A stretch of 41,892 nucleotides of DNA from Amanita rubescens (lineage: Eukaryota > Basidiomycota > Agaricomycetes > Agaricales > Amanitaceae). Made by a program: the position numbers and the translations under genes. The DNA lies in assembly GCA_015039365.1 (NCBI GenBank), contig WION01000459.1, positions 1-41,892 of the forward strand, given 5' to 3'. The notes below the pieces were generated by a model. That model made no database searches and had not been told where the DNA came from. It saw only the letters and a program-made list of their open reading frames with translations. This document shows, in pieces, positions 21,271 to 32,892 of the stretch. Numbering within the stretch: position 1 is the first letter of the stretch; each line of letters opens with the position of its first letter.

Positions 21271-22610
21271 ATGCCCCCAAAGTGGCTCGCAGATATCAAC
21301 CTGAAAGAACTACACAGTCGTGTGGAGAAATGTACATCCCGCTCCCTAGGACCTCCAACGCTGATGACGCAGGGTGCATATGCCAAAATCTTCGTTCTCT
21401 CCAGTCAGGAAGGGTCGGGAGATATCATTGTGCGAGCGATCAAGAGAAGACAAGGCAAGGAGAGAAAAAGCGAGCCTCGAAAGATAGCGAGTCAGATCGC
21501 CGTAATGAAGTATATCCAAGGTTTGTGTTTTTCCCCTTTCGCTGAACAGTTGGTTTTGAATTCATCTCACCCTTTTTTCAAGAGAATTCAGAGGTTCCTG
21601 TACCCCGTGTATTCGGATGGGATCCCGATCCTTATAGCGACGTCGGCACTGGCTGGATCGCCATGTCTCGCATGGACGGTTCTGTCCTGGCGAGCGTCTG
21701 GGCCACGTTGGACTCAGATAGCCGCCGCAATGTCGCTCGAACACTTGGTCGAGCCGTGACGAAGCTCTGTTCTCTATCGTTTCCATCCATCGGTGGTTGT
21801 TACTACGACACCTCCACCTCCGTCCCATCCCCTTATTCCGTCGGACCTTTGAACATGTCCAGGGCCGCATTAAACGGTCGAATGTTGATGAATCTGGACG
21901 AAGGGCCGTGGAACACGTCCTTGAACTTCATCCTAGCTCTCATCGAACAGGAAATCAGCTTCCTCCGTGACCATCAATACGCTGCTGCGGCATCATACAA
22001 CCGCGATGCAGGCCAATGGAAAGTTTCTCGCACCAGTTCCAAATATCGCGAGCAGCTGGCGTCGCTCGGGCAATTCGCGCGCCTTGTCGTATCGACCCAT
22101 GACCATCGAGAGAGTCTGTCCACCTTTGTCGTTTGCCATGGCGACTTGAACATGGACAACGTCCTCGTGCGCGATGACGGAGAGGTCGTCGGTCTACTCG
22201 ATTTCGAGTTCTCTGGGTCATATCCACTGTGGTTCGCGGTCGGGGCTCCGGATTGGATGAGCGATGAATGGCTCGATGACGAGGACGGGAAAGAACACGA
22301 ACTGGAAGGGATGGAGCCTGCGTCGCCATTTGAGCTTGAGGAACTTCGGTCGATCTATCGCGAAGAAGTGGCGGCAGGCGGCGAGCATTTCCGCCGCGCT
22401 TTTGCTGAGGGTCGCGAGCTGCGTTTGTTGTTGCGGGCAGCATCGGCTCAGTGGACCGAGCTGCCCAAGGTCGTGCGTTGGATGGCCAATTTCCGCGACG
22501 GGTGGGACGTGGCGAGGAGGGGACCGTTCGCCGTCCATATTCCTGAGGATGCAGAAGATCCTGCTTCATCGGAAGAAGATATTCCTGGGACTGTGTACAC
22601 TGGGTATTAA
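21271..22610 (+). CDS. Aminoglycoside phosphotransferase (APH)-family kinase-like protein
   Basis: Two exons, 21271..21520 and 21583..22610, with a 62-nt GTTTGT..CAAG intron and matching phase, give about 425 residues. ATG 21271 begins MPPKWLADINLKELHSRVEK. The N-lobe has GAYAKIFVLSSQE and an IVRAIKRR Lys candidate. The C-lobe has the Brenner-type loop VVCHGDLNMDNVLVRDDG (HGDxxxxN) and GLLDFEFSG, in which the metal-binding Asp sits. This is the usual APH/choline-kinase fold arrangement; basidiomycetes carry many such genes, with small-molecule or unknown substrates and no implied antibiotic resistance. The acidic C-terminus (IPEDAEDPASSEED) is variable in the family. The gene appears intact. 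Confidence 0.88.
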
Positions 22611-22820
22611 ATCTTGAAAAATGCCGTTCCTCGAGCAATGTGAGCCCATTTGATACACCAGTGCTAATCCTGAGGGTGCCGAAGCGTACTACATCAACAA
22701 AAGGTCTCGGGCATTGAAATCGATTACAACCGGCCCGTTGAATTATAACTGATTGGAATACAAGTATGAACACACACCCCGCGTGATTTTAAGAGAATAC
22801 AATCAGCTTAACCGATTTTG

Positions 22821-23927
22821 ATGTCAGATACAGATGTTGTTCTTTCTCTAAAAGACGTTTACAATGACTTTGACATGATCCGAAAGCAACTCAATATTAA
22901 ATCCTGGAAAGCCAAATTCGTCAAACGAAAATACGCATTTGGAGAAAAGAAAGTACCTCGAGGCGAATCGCAGTGGCTCAAAGTTGTCTGGGTTCATTGG
23001 TCAGTTCCTCGAAGTTCTATTTCGCGGCCAACCCAAAGTTGATGATAGTGACCAGAGCCCCAGATACCGACGTCTGCGTGCAGCCCGTCAATTGAGCAGA
23101 TAGTTTGGTACAAACAAGACCACCTTCAAGTCATTCGTTCTGAAACGGAAGATTATTGGCCCATGTTGGCTTCAGGTTAAACATCCAAAGATCGAGAATC
23201 AAGGGGTAATACGTCATCTTACTAAATACACAGCAACTAACATGTATCCTAGATATCATGGTGCAAAGTAGATGTTGTCATTTCTAATCCCAAAAATATC
23301 AATCCGTTTTCCGAGACTGATCCTGACGCGCCAAAAGACTTGCCGCCATTGACTGTTCTGAACTTGAGCGTTCGGACGATCGTCAATCACAAAGAGAATC
23401 GACGGGAAATCGGCATCACTTCTCGAATTTGGCATAATAGTGAGTGCTTGCGATCCTCATGTCCACCCCAGCCACTTAATCGGACGCTAGTGAACATCCA
23501 TGACCCTACACCACCTGATAAGCTCCCTTGCACGGTGCAGACCTTTGTACGGCCGCTACTTCAGTTTCCACCCAACTTTGAAGCCCGAGCGAAGGCGGAT
23601 GGAAAGGGCACGATATCTCCTGCGAAGAACGAGCGTATGCTGCTAAACACGTTGCTAAGTGCGGTCACCCCTTCCTCTACGATACATAATCTCAACAAGT
23701 CTAAAATATCTATCTTCAAAGTGGATCCCGACGTTATCATCGGGCACGAATTTCTCAATCTTTCCCTCGATGTCTTGTTACATCGCATGCGAGAACTGAA
23801 AACCGACCATTGGTCCCGCCTAGGTCGGTTCAGACGTTCCAAATGGCCATCTATTGGGACGTAAGGCACAAACATAAGGTCTCTCAACGGTCTGTTGCTT
23901 TGTGATTTGGCAAGCGATAGCGCAAAG
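22821..23927 (+). pseudogene. DNA polymerase alpha catalytic subunit (POL1) internal fragment, pseudogene
   Basis: Recognisable POL1 blocks in order: DVYNDFDMIRKQLNIKSWKA and VKRKYAFGEKKVPRGESQWL; FGTNKTTFKSFVLKRKIIGP with CWLQVKHPKIENQG; after an intron ISWCKVDVVISNPKNI, then LPPLTVLNLSVRTIVNHKEN; after another intron DPTPPDKLPCTVQTFVRPL, KADGKGTISPAKNERMLLN, DPDVIIGHEFLNLSLDVLLH and SRLGRFRRSKWPSIG; finally GTNIRSLNGLLLCDLASD. This is the exonuclease-like middle of the replicative polymerase. In-frame stops precede FGTN (TAG, about 23101) and GTNI (TAA, about 23862), the frame is lost after SQWLKVV, and polymerase motifs are absent. Retained introns show a DNA-level duplication, not a retrocopy. 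Confidence 0.85.
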
Positions 23928-24746
23928 GTAAGATTCTTTATAGATAAGACCGGGATCTACCCTACGCTATGGCCTCGGGATATCAAACATCATGCATACA
24001 GATACTGAAACCAGCAGCGGCGGGATCCGGGAACTCGGAGGTGGCGCAGCGGCCTGCGTTGAACTGTCGACAAATATAGATGGGAGAATGAACTTGAGTT
24101 GAACGCGTTTCGGCACCGGCACTCCGACTCGCCGAGCTGAGCGCATTCTACCTTAGCGACCACCATCCGCCACTGGCAAGTCCGTCGTACACGCAAGACG
24201 CGCTCAGGCTGTCGCCTGCTCGAACGTCAGCTTTATTACGCCTGCTCTAATACTAGGTCAAACGAGACATTTTCACCCCCGCGTCGTCGAACTTTTGCAC
24301 CGACTGTGGAATAATTCTGCCTCTTAGTCTGGAGCTCCTTCGTTCTGATAGGGCCATGAGTGGAACCGATAATGCTTCATCTTATATTTGCTCTCGTGAT
24401 TGCCCCCAGTTATATATGCTATCTACACGAAATGCGGTTCACAGAGTCGAGTCCCTCGTGGGAATCGTTTCAATGTCACCTAGTGACTGGCTATGATCCA
24501 GTGAGCGCCAATCAACGCTCTCTAACCCCCAAATGCATGGCCATTCGCACTTCAACCCTAAATAACAGAAAACGAAATCTCCTCCGAGGCAATGAACCTT
24601 ACATATCTATTATTGCAATCAGCTTCCCTGGAACGTGCTTCATTGTCCGCACACACCTTTTACACGCCTCTGCAAGGCAATCAAAACTCCCCCTCACTCG
24701 TTGACTTTGAGCCGTCGAGTACACTCCAGTGACTTACTAGGATAAG
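23928..24746. other. Intergenic, nothing recognised
   Basis: A plus-strand frame at 24360-24704 lacks motifs. It is probably duplicated flank plus the promoter of the DUF6534-like gene. Confidence 0.35.
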
Positions 24747-26318
24747 ATGCCAGCGATGCTGCGTCTCGGCGATTCTCTTTCATCCGACTCGGCCAATGCG
24801 CCGAATCTGGCACCTACGATGGGAGCGACGTATCTCGGAGCTATGGGAGCGGCAATGTACGTATTTTCGACGCATCTGCTATGTCCCATTGCAGGTGCCG
24901 TCGTCCCTTGAATACTGGTTCTGACTTTTTTATGCAGACTTTACGGGTGTACCAATGTTCAGACGTATCTATATCTCAACAATTATCCGGACGATCCACT
25001 GTTCCAGAAACGCGCTGTGAGTGAACCTGCCGATGGCTCGAGCAAGTAAGGCATGCTCATTCGTTTCGTCGCGCGTCAAGGTCGCAGTTCTTTGGTGAGT
25101 TGTCCAGCCCGTCTTAACACGCGCTTTGTCATTGATTCGAATTTCGTAGGTTATTAGATACGTTGCATATGGCTTTGACGATCACTGAAGTATGGCACTA
25201 TCTAATCGATTCGGTCGGGAACTATGCAACTCTCCTCGATATAACTTGGTGCGTTTCGGTTCGTACCCCTTGACTTGTTGTCGTGATACGTTCTTTCAGG
25301 TCTTACAAGGTGAACCTATTAGCCGTCCTAACATCTTCGTCTCATGCGTTGCCAGTTGCAAATTCTAGTCAGCGTACGTACGCCTTATCACCTGATCCAG
25401 TGGCGAAGTGTGTTAATTGGTATTGACAGATCCTTCTCATCGCTGCTATACAATTGTACGTCTTTTCGACTGCCCTTTTGGTTTCTCGATATTTGACGGG
25501 TTAACGTACTGCTAGCGCGTACGCGGTGCGATTATGGAAACGTGGGTGTCCTTCCCCTGGTCTACTATTTGTTGGTTTGTGGCTAAATTTTGTTGGTTTG
25601 CAGTCGGCTCGAGCTACACCAGAATTTGGGCGTGGAGCTTGGTGCGTGATACCGAGAGTGACTTGCCAATCTTTCCGACGGAATTTACGATAGACCCTCA
25701 TTCTTATAATTGGATATTGTGCGTGTCGTTTTTCCGTCTTTCTTCCGGCCATTCTGATCCTGTTATCCGTTAGCCGCTGTTATTAGTGCGTTCAACGACT
25801 ACATAGATTTGTATATGCTTTACCGTTTCCTTTCAATTAGCCTTCCTCGTCAAGATGTGAGTAGAGCATTTGGAGCGCCTTCCGTGACGTGACTCCTCCA
25901 CAGGTATAGCGTTTCCACGTTTTCGCAACTCGGTCAGCTCCGTGTATGTTACTTGTCTTCATCCCCTGCTACGGATGCCTCTGATCTCGTCGCTTGCAAT
26001 AGTGGGAGATTCTAGTTTCTTTCGCAATGTCAACTCTCAACGATTTTGTTCTTTCCGCCGGAATTTGCCATTTACTTTCTCTTTGGCAGACAACGTTTGC
26101 GCAGTAAGTTCATAACTTGTACATACCCTTCGGCAGTCCGCTAAGGTTCGATGACTTCAATGCAGGACGAAATCGAGGATATGGGTCATCATGTGTTATG
26201 CTGTCATCTCTGGAATGATAACAAGGTACGTAAAGGCATATCACACGTACATCATATCCTGACGCCAGTTTGTAGCATTTGTTCATTAACGTCTTTGATT
26301 ACAGTAAGTATACGATAA
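24747..26318 (+). CDS. DUF6534-like multi-pass membrane protein, 3' part uncertain
   Basis: Exons that keep frame: 24747..24856, 24938..25016, a 14-nt microexon 25081..25094, 25150..25248, 25300..25309, then several 18-40 nt exons up to about 25.66 kb. The start MPAMLRLGDSLSSDSANAPN leads to LAPTMGATYLGAMGAAM, LYGCTNVQTYLYLNNYPDDP, VAVLWLLDTLHMALTITEVW and HYLIDSVGNYATLLDITWSY, then hydrophobic LQILVS and ILLIAAIQL helices. This is the fungal DUF6534 pattern of about seven helices. Further on, TLNDFVLSAGICHLLSLW and ICSLTSLITVSIR-stop (26318) resemble later helices, but no clean joining of 25.66-26.0 kb was found and the usual C-terminus is missing. The 3' end may be decayed. A convergent paralogue lies at 27396-28919. 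Confidence 0.55.
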
Positions 26319-26761
26319 CTAGCTTTGCTCTAATTGAAATTGAGGTGGCGAAAGTGCGCCGTCATGCCGTACAATCTTATATTCCAGAGCATCGGGTTAT
26401 TGCTCCCAAAACGCGAGGTTTCTCCTCTTTATTTCAAGGCATGTTACTAATACCATTTTTTAGTCTATTTCAATAGTTATCTGGCAATGTTAGTGTTCGA
26501 TGGCATTCCATACCGAGTTTCTCTTTGATTTCTTTTTAGGTTGAACGCCAGAAGGGGAGGAAGAAATTATGCCACAACTGTCCCTTTGGCGGTAACACGT
26601 ACAATACAACAAAGAGAGGTTCAAGTGATGACATGCCTTAAAACGTATATCAGCTAGGATCTTTGTCTGTGAACAAACGCTTTTTGATGCCCTGACAGCT
26701 GCGCTAATAAGTGGAGGTTCGTAGGGCAAAGGAAGTGAAGAGTTGTCGAAAATAGATAGTT
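26319..26761. other. Region between convergent genes
   Basis: AT-rich, with no supported gene. It may contain decayed 3' exons of the DUF6534-like gene. Confidence 0.35.
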
Positions 26762-27203
26762 GAGGAAGCGTGGGAAGCGTCTATATTCATGCATAATCTC
26801 CCTCGTAATTTTGGTAATGGCTCTCTCCGTACGCTACCTCGGATGACTCTTGGAAGGGTTTGTATCGGTGTAGCCTTCCTCGTCATGACCATCACCTTGA
26901 ACAACGTCTGTGTTGACCTCGGCCACCCTCTGCGAGCTAAATCAGTGAATGGCGAAGGGTTATCAACAAATTCACTTACTCGATTAGAGGAGACTCTATT
27001 GCGGGGATCGGGGATCGTTAAGTGTCTCGACTCAAATTCGCCGAATTCTATCATGCTCTATGCATCGGTACAATGAGTTTCGTAGAGTTACGATGGACAT
27101 GGTAAGAAAACTCACGACCGGACCGTTAGAGGATTTGATACGATCCATCGTGCTCTTTCTGGAATTCAACCTAGGAATATAATCCGTCAAAATCGAACAC
27201 GTG
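26762..27203. mobile_element. ~0.4 kb dispersed element, copy 2 (internal segment in orientation 2)
   Basis: Same outer arms as 15424..15832 in the same orientation, but the inner segment 26833..27052 is the reverse complement of 15487..15681: it begins CTACCTCGGATGACTC and ends CTCAAATTCGCCGAATTCTAT. This copy has a 9-bp tandem duplication near the left end (GAAGCGTGG) and ~22 extra bp around GGGGATCGGGGATCG. It lies between the two convergent DUF6534-like genes. Confidence 0.65.
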
Positions 27204-27395
27204 CAACGTAATCACCACTAACATCGCGAGATAACTGTTGACATAAAGTGATTGACAAAAAACATTAACTTCTCTCTGAATGCGAGAAAGATCACGTTTT
27301 GGAACAGAAAATTCAAAAGGCCTGAAATACCAGATTATTTGGCATCACAGCCAACTTAAGAATGTCATGTTCACTTCGGTCAAACAAAGTTAGCT

Positions 27396-28919
27396 TCACG
27401 GACTTACAGTAACCACAAAGATAAGCGAGCAAATACTAGAAATCATTACATCGATAGAAAAGATCTCTGATGCGCAATCACAAACCTCGTCAACGCTCCG
27501 GAGATGACGGCATACGTCATTATTGTCCAGACTATAGACTTTGTCCTACAAGTTAGAGAAGGTCAAGAGGTTACGTTGAGTTATGTATGGACTGCAAACT
27601 TACTCTTTGAAAGGTGTCCGCCCAAGAGACAAGAAAACACAAAGAGTGATGGCGAGGATAAAATCTTCCAAACTGCAAAACGAAAAACCAAGGATCGTTA
27701 ACCACTATGGACAGCACCGACATCAGATATCCACGGTACATTTGCGGGAACAGGGAACATACGCGGATCCGGGTCAGTTGCAAAAATGTGGTGGTGCGAT
27801 ATCTGTTAAGGGAATTCAAATCCCCGCAAAGCCACCGTCTATGCTACTCACAATTCGACGAAAAAGACTAATTCAAGAATTTGAATGAGAATATAGAAAT
27901 AAGGTCATCATTGAACCTACAGAATCCCCCGGCTGAACAGATCAAAGATCAGCGTGGCTGCAAGCATGTAGAAATTGTATATACATACCATATCCGGTCA
28001 ACAGGACGAGGACCTACAGGCTCATTGGGGAAAGTAATTGAGACTCTTTGGACATACGTACCAGAATCCATGACCAAATTCGTTGGTAACGGTTCATGCT
28101 GACTTGAGACGATAAGCTCTATCTGCAGGACCAGCTCATACAAAGCAGTCAGACACTTACGTATCCATATTCGCCGTGTGTACAAACTTCGAAGCGTCAA
28201 ATTTCAAGCAAGTGAAAGACATGCGAAAGACATGCCTTTGTACAACAAGAATGATGACAGCCTGAGCGTACCAATAGGATTTAACGTTGGGCTTAAAACC
28301 ACATTAAGAAACCCACGCTGATCAGAATTTGCAACTAATATCAGGCGTCAGGAAACTACATCATGCTTAACGCATCAGATAGCTCACCGAAAATGACCTA
28401 AGAATGCATTATGATTGAGTTTCGACGAGGGCCTGTTAAAACATAGCGCACCAATGCAACTCGAGGAGGGCAGGATAATCTCCAAAGGAATCGATAAGAT
28501 AGTGCCATAATTCGATAATGGTGCAGATCGCGTGCAACGAGTCCAAAAGCCTATCGCCATTCTTGCCTTAGTATTCGGAAAAATGCCGGGTGCTGTGGAA
28601 TACATACCAAAGGAGGGCGACCTTGACGTCCGAAGAGCGGAAATTCTAAGTGCCAATCCCAATCCAGCCATGCACGCTCACTCACTGCACATTTCTGGAA
28701 CGTCTGATCATGAGGGAAGTTCCTGTAGTACAATAAGGTCTGCACGTTTGTAGATCCATAGAGTCTATGAAACGACTCGGAGTTAGCAAATGATTTCGGT
28801 AAGTGAACGGTGATAAAAACGTACATTCCAGTTAACATTGCACCCACACATAACCCACCCATGGTTGGCGCTATGTTCGTTACCTGTTCCACTACGAAAG
28901 AATTCTCTATCGCCGGCAT
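27396..28919 (-). CDS. DUF6534-like membrane protein paralogue, probably decaying at 3' end
   Basis: Minus-strand paralogue of the 24747 gene with the same exon pattern. It starts MPAIENSFVVEQVTNIAPTM, then GGLCVGAMLTGM, intron, LYGSTNVQTLLYYRNFPHDQ, a 14-nt microexon (VALLW), LLDSLHAICTIIELWHYLID with SFGDYPALLELHW, a 10-nt exon, LQILIS, AVIILVVQ, SLYTRRIWI and RYQRIWSWIL. Later blocks are FILAITLCVFLSLGRTPFK and KSIVWTIMTYAVISGALT, then SICSLIFVVTVSP-stop at 27396. One junction (VVQ to SLYTRR) seems to need a GC donor. A further exon-like AVMPNNLVFQAF runs into stops, so the C-terminus is lost. Its role in fungi is unknown; it is predicted to be integral to the membrane. Confidence 0.5.
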
Positions 28920-29799
28920 GTTGGAACGGCCAAAGTCGAAATGTAGGAATGGCACAAAGGCAGCGTGCTTGAAGAAAACCGAGCGCTATAATACCGGCCT
29001 ATAATTGAAAGCAGTGCAATCATCGGTTCCTTGTCCATGCCGAGCTCATATAATAGCCTTCCTATCAATCTAACCATTTGTGACTCGCCTAAACGATTTA
29101 CTTCGGCGGAAACCTCAACTGTCACAATGGCCCACTGTAGCCTTCCAGTCTAACAAGACCCACTTGCCGCTGACGACCTCTCGAGGGATTGGTAAGAAAT
29201 GCCCAAGTCTTCAGCTGGTATCTCGGCGGCCGATGGCACCAACGCGTGCTACTGTTCTCACCGTCATCTAACTCTGAGGTTAAGTTTACCAGTTCCAAAA
29301 TAGAACTTGAACGTTACTCCGATACGAGACTGATCGATCGTGGATGGACTCATCAGATAACTTATCCCATCTCAAGCGTTCACATATCCGTGATCGCAGT
29401 GGACTGCAGGTCAAGAAGAACGGTCTACTGAGTGTGCAAGACGGCAAGTCACGGAGCGGTCACGCCGTTGTTTGTTTGGTCAGCGTAGAAGCACCCGAGT
29501 CGGCTGCCTTTCCCGATCTTGCATATGGCCAATCACGCACGTCGCCGAGAAGAACACAAATTACTACGGTTTTTTCTCCCAAGCTATAACGGTTAGGGGT
29601 ACTTGTCTGCCAAATCTCAGCACGGTGACGTTATCCATGTGGGACTCGGAAGTTTGAACCACCCGCTCTATAAGTATAACCCTGTGCAGTCTTCTCACAC
29701 TCACGTTGCCCCTCAGACCCAATACACCTTCTGAGAGTTCCATCACCGTATAATTAAAGCCTGACACAGTTTACCGTTCACCAAGGAACTACAAGAGAC
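28920..29799. other. Intergenic, mostly unassigned
   Basis: Frames on both strands up to about 80 codons lack motifs. The last ~150 bp (TTTGAACCACCCGCTCTAT at about 29656 onward) matches the 5' flank of member A of the ~130-aa family. Confidence 0.4.
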
Positions 29800-30165
29800 A
29801 TGTCAGCCACATATTCCCCGTAAGTTCAACTCCAGTCAGGAGGTGCATTCACGCTCACGTCCGCCCAGCTCATCTTCCACTAAGGTTCACGTGGCCGAGG
29901 TGCCAGTCGAGATGAAGGACCGAAAATCTGTATTCGGGTTACATCGATAGGAACTGGTACTCGAAGAAACAAGATTTCAGCGAATTTGACCAGTATTTCG
30001 ACGCGCGGGGTGCCGGAAGGACCCATCTGGAGAGATAGTCTTTGCTTATTTTGCCTCTTACAAGCCCCCGTATATTTTAACCACCACCCAGATCAACTTC
30101 AAAAGTTCAAGGATTATCTGTTATTGGATAACGATCCAACGTGGCATTCGTTGTTGATACAAGGT
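29800..30165 (+). pseudogene. Member C of the ~130-aa family, frameshifted pseudogene
   Basis: Exon 1 (MSATYSP) has a GTAAGT donor and joins to SSSTKVHVAEVPVEMKDRKS and VFG, matching members B and D. A one-base loss then switches frame to YIDRNWYSKKQDF; later FAYFASYKPP and FNHHPDQLQKFKDYLLLDND with PTWHSLL appear in shifted frames. The middle VKASLARDAA block is missing. Two or more frameshifts plus a deletion make a functional product unlikely. Confidence 0.65.
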
Positions 30166-30602
30166 ACGTGCAGATTTTTTCACGTCTCTCCATTGCATAT
30201 CGCTCCAGTGTAATGTTACCCAAGCATTTTTTGTACAATAAATGATTCAGCCGCTTCTCGTGATGAGGGCAAGATTTTTGGAAGCTTTGTGCCTGTGTGA
30301 TTGACCTGTAGCTGATCCGTTCTTGCCTACAGCGCATTTCGCTAGCACCGCTCCATCCCGCCATTCGGCAATACGACTCGGCCCCGTCGAAATACACCCA
30401 CAGTACTGTAATAGTCGTATGCGTCATCACATATAGCAACCCCATTAGGTTCTCAACGCGGTATTATCGCGCGTGCTTGGAGTGTACTTGGCCGTCAAGA
30501 TTAACGTGATCAATGTCATTAATAGAAGTGGGGCCCCGACTCCAAACTGATGCTCGAAATAAAATACATCCGAGACCTCGATTCAACGCACAACCAGACA
30601 CT

Positions 30603-32122
30603 ATGCCAGTTGTCCAACCAGGCTCCAGAATTCTCGTTACAGGCGGAAACAGCTACATCGGTGTTGGCGCCATTCGTGCCCTACTCGACCAGGGGTTCGC
30701 TGTTCGCGCTACCGTTAGGTCGAAGGAGAAGAATCTATGGCTTGAAGACCTCTTCAAAGAGTATAAGGATAAGTTTGAACTGGTTGTTGTTGAAGATATC
30801 CAAAAGGTGTGTGGGTTTTGACGAGGTCCGAGTGGATTGCTGACCGTGGTGGCGGTCTACAGGAAGGAGCATTTGACGAGGTTATAAAAGGCGTAGATGC
30901 GATTGAGCATACGTCCTCGCCGGTTACGTTTAATCTTGAGGATCCAGACGGTGCGGTCGTTTTTTTTCTTTATAGAGGCGTTGGTAAAAGTTAATGCCAT
31001 CAGAGATTATCGGGCCTGCCGTGAAAGGTACACTCGGGATATTGAAGAGCGCTCTCAAAGTGTGCGTGCATTTTCCAGGTCTATCATGTCTTTGTGTCGA
31101 CCCGACCCCATTGACCCTGTTGCAGCCCTGCAATAAAGCGCGTCGTTGTTGTTGGTTCGATTGCTGGGGTTGCTTCGCACCCTCGTTCAAGTGGAGAACC
31201 TAAAAGGTTCACTGAAAATGATTGGAACGACGAGTCCGTGAGGCAAGTGGAGCGGCTCGGGAAAGGGGCGATGGGTGCAGACAAGTATTCCGCGTCAAAG
31301 ACGCTCTCGGAGAAGGGTAACTGGGTTGCAAGTTGCTTTCGTGGAAAGCGACTGACACAAGCGCGTAGCTGCGTGGGCTTTTTACAGGGAACACCAGAAG
31401 GACGTCAATTGGGACATGGTGGCCATCCTCCCTGCATATGTGCGCATATCCTCTCCAGATTTGAAACATCCCATGAACTAATTATATCGTTATAGGTCTT
31501 TGGGGTAAGTTAGGCCTCAATTGCACCCCGGGCGGCTAATGCACCATCCGTTCACAGCTAACTTCTAATCCTGTTTCAAAACCAAAAGATTTAAACCTGT
31601 CCATGAGGCACTTTTACGAGATGGTGATAGGACCCGAGAATGATAGGACAGAAGAGGCAAACCAGCTCGCTTCTCTAGGTTATGGAGGTGTTGATATCAA
31701 AGACGTTTCTGAAGCGATGGTGAAAGCGTTGATTGTCCCTGAAGTGGCTGGGGAGCGGTTTATCGTTTGTGCTCGTGAGTAAAATGCGAACCTGCGCAGT
31801 AGAATGTCAAATCTGACGTGCGTTCCCAGTTAATTTTCGTTGGCAAGATTATCGTGAGTGGGAAAACAATCTCGAAATCCGGAGCTGATTTGTACTTGAG
31901 GCAGGTGATGCGGCTAATCAAATCGCATCATCTGCGATTCCCTCTCGTGCATCTGGTACAACTAACCCTCTGCCTGTTGGTGAGCCAGGGTCGGGGAAGA
32001 AAGAGCCATATTACGTTGGGTTTGATGGATCCAAGGCGGCAACGGTTCTAGGGTTACATTATCGGGGGATGGAAGAGACGATGAGAGACATTCTAGTCCA
32101 GTGCGAGCGGAGGGGATGGTGA
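30603..32122 (+). CDS. NAD(P)-dependent extended SDR, dihydroflavonol-4-reductase/aldehyde-reductase-like
   Basis: Nine exons join in phase: 30603..30806, 30863..30950, 31004..31059, 31139..31316, 31369..31439, the 9-nt 31496..31504 (VFG), 31558..31774, 31830..31853 and 31905..32122. The Rossmann motif is VTGGNSYIGVGAIRALL; a cofactor-selecting TVRSKEK Arg suggests NADP use. EHTSSPVTFN, then PAVKGTLGILKSALK and RVVVVGSIAGVAS follow. The catalytic Tyr-x3-Lys is in DKYSASKTLSEKAAWAFY. Substrate-domain blocks are NWDMVAILPAYVFG, DIKDVSEAMVKALIVPEVAG and ERFIVCALNFRWQDYRDAAN. The family reduces aldehydes or ketones such as methylglyoxal or aromatic carbonyls; the substrate here is unknown. Codons stay open to TGA at 32120-32122, so the gene looks intact. 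Confidence 0.85.
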
Positions 32123-32410
32123 ACGCTGCAACTGCTAAAATACTGAGGTCGTCCCTGACTCACGCCGCCTGTTTCATAGTGCAAAAACTAATGCAATCTG
32201 GAGGAATCACCATTGATTGTAGTTTATATTGAATGGCGAGGAAGCCGTGAGGGGTAATGCTACAATACTAATACGTAAAACGACAAATTGAACGGCACCA
32301 GTGAATAGTGTCTGAGTGTATTGGAACTTGACGTGATCGAACTTGAGGTCTGAGCAATTGCTCGTAAGCAACACGCATGCGACGAAGAGATAAAATATGC
32401 GCACCTCATT
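32123..32410. other. Shared 3' flank of the ~130-aa family
   Basis: Contains CAAATTGAACGGCA and TCGTAAGCAACACGCATGCG words that recur at 34980-35110, 35330-35440 and 36430-36600, each downstream (minus strand) of a family copy. The duplicated unit therefore includes this flank. Confidence 0.45.
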
Positions 32411-32892
32411 TCAACATATATGCCATGTAGGATCATCATCAGCATCTAGGAACAGCTGCGCCTTAAACTTGGCCATCCGACGGGCAGTGGGGCGGTGCGT
32501 GTCAGAATATGTGGGACCACGCCTGTAAAAAGCGGCAATAATCGCCTCTTCTTCCATCCCGCTCTCTCTTGGTAGGCTGACATTCAGAATTGCTACTGGA
32601 CATCCGGCCTCCTGAGCAGCATGCCGTGCTATAAACGCTTTCACATGTCGCCTGAAGGGGCCTGCTGATGTTTTGACATCATATAGTCCTTTACTGCGTG
32701 CCCGATTCAGGAAGAACTTTTGCATGAACTTGTCGTCGATGAGGTAACCGAGTACAACTTCTCGGCTCTTCATTTCGTCTTCCAAGGGTGGCGATGGAAA
32801 GAACTTGGTGGAAGATGAGCTGGGGAGAATCAGCGTAAATGACGTTTCTCTGCACTGTGCGCAGACGCTCACTGTGTATCCGGCGCCGACAT
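32411..32892 (-). CDS. Member D of the ~130-aa family, intact
   Basis: The minus-strand exon 32892..32873 (20 nt, MSAPDTH) and intron 32872..32820 (GTGAGC..CCCAG) lead to exon 32819..32411. It reads SSSTKFFPSPPLEDEMKSRE, VVLGYLIDDKFMQKFFLNRA, PFRRHVKAFIARHAAQEAGC, EEEAIIAAFYRRGPTYSD and DADDDPTWHIC-stop. It shares the 20-nt first exon and phase-2 intron with member B and is full length. Compared with B, substitutions are spread along the protein and the frame is intact, which suggests it is or recently was functional. No known domain was recognised. Confidence 0.65.

Noticed and set aside
21955..22773. 272-codon minus-strand frame
   Set aside because: Antisense shadow of the APH-like gene; Arg/Pro/Ser-rich and without motifs, while the plus strand has clear kinase motifs.
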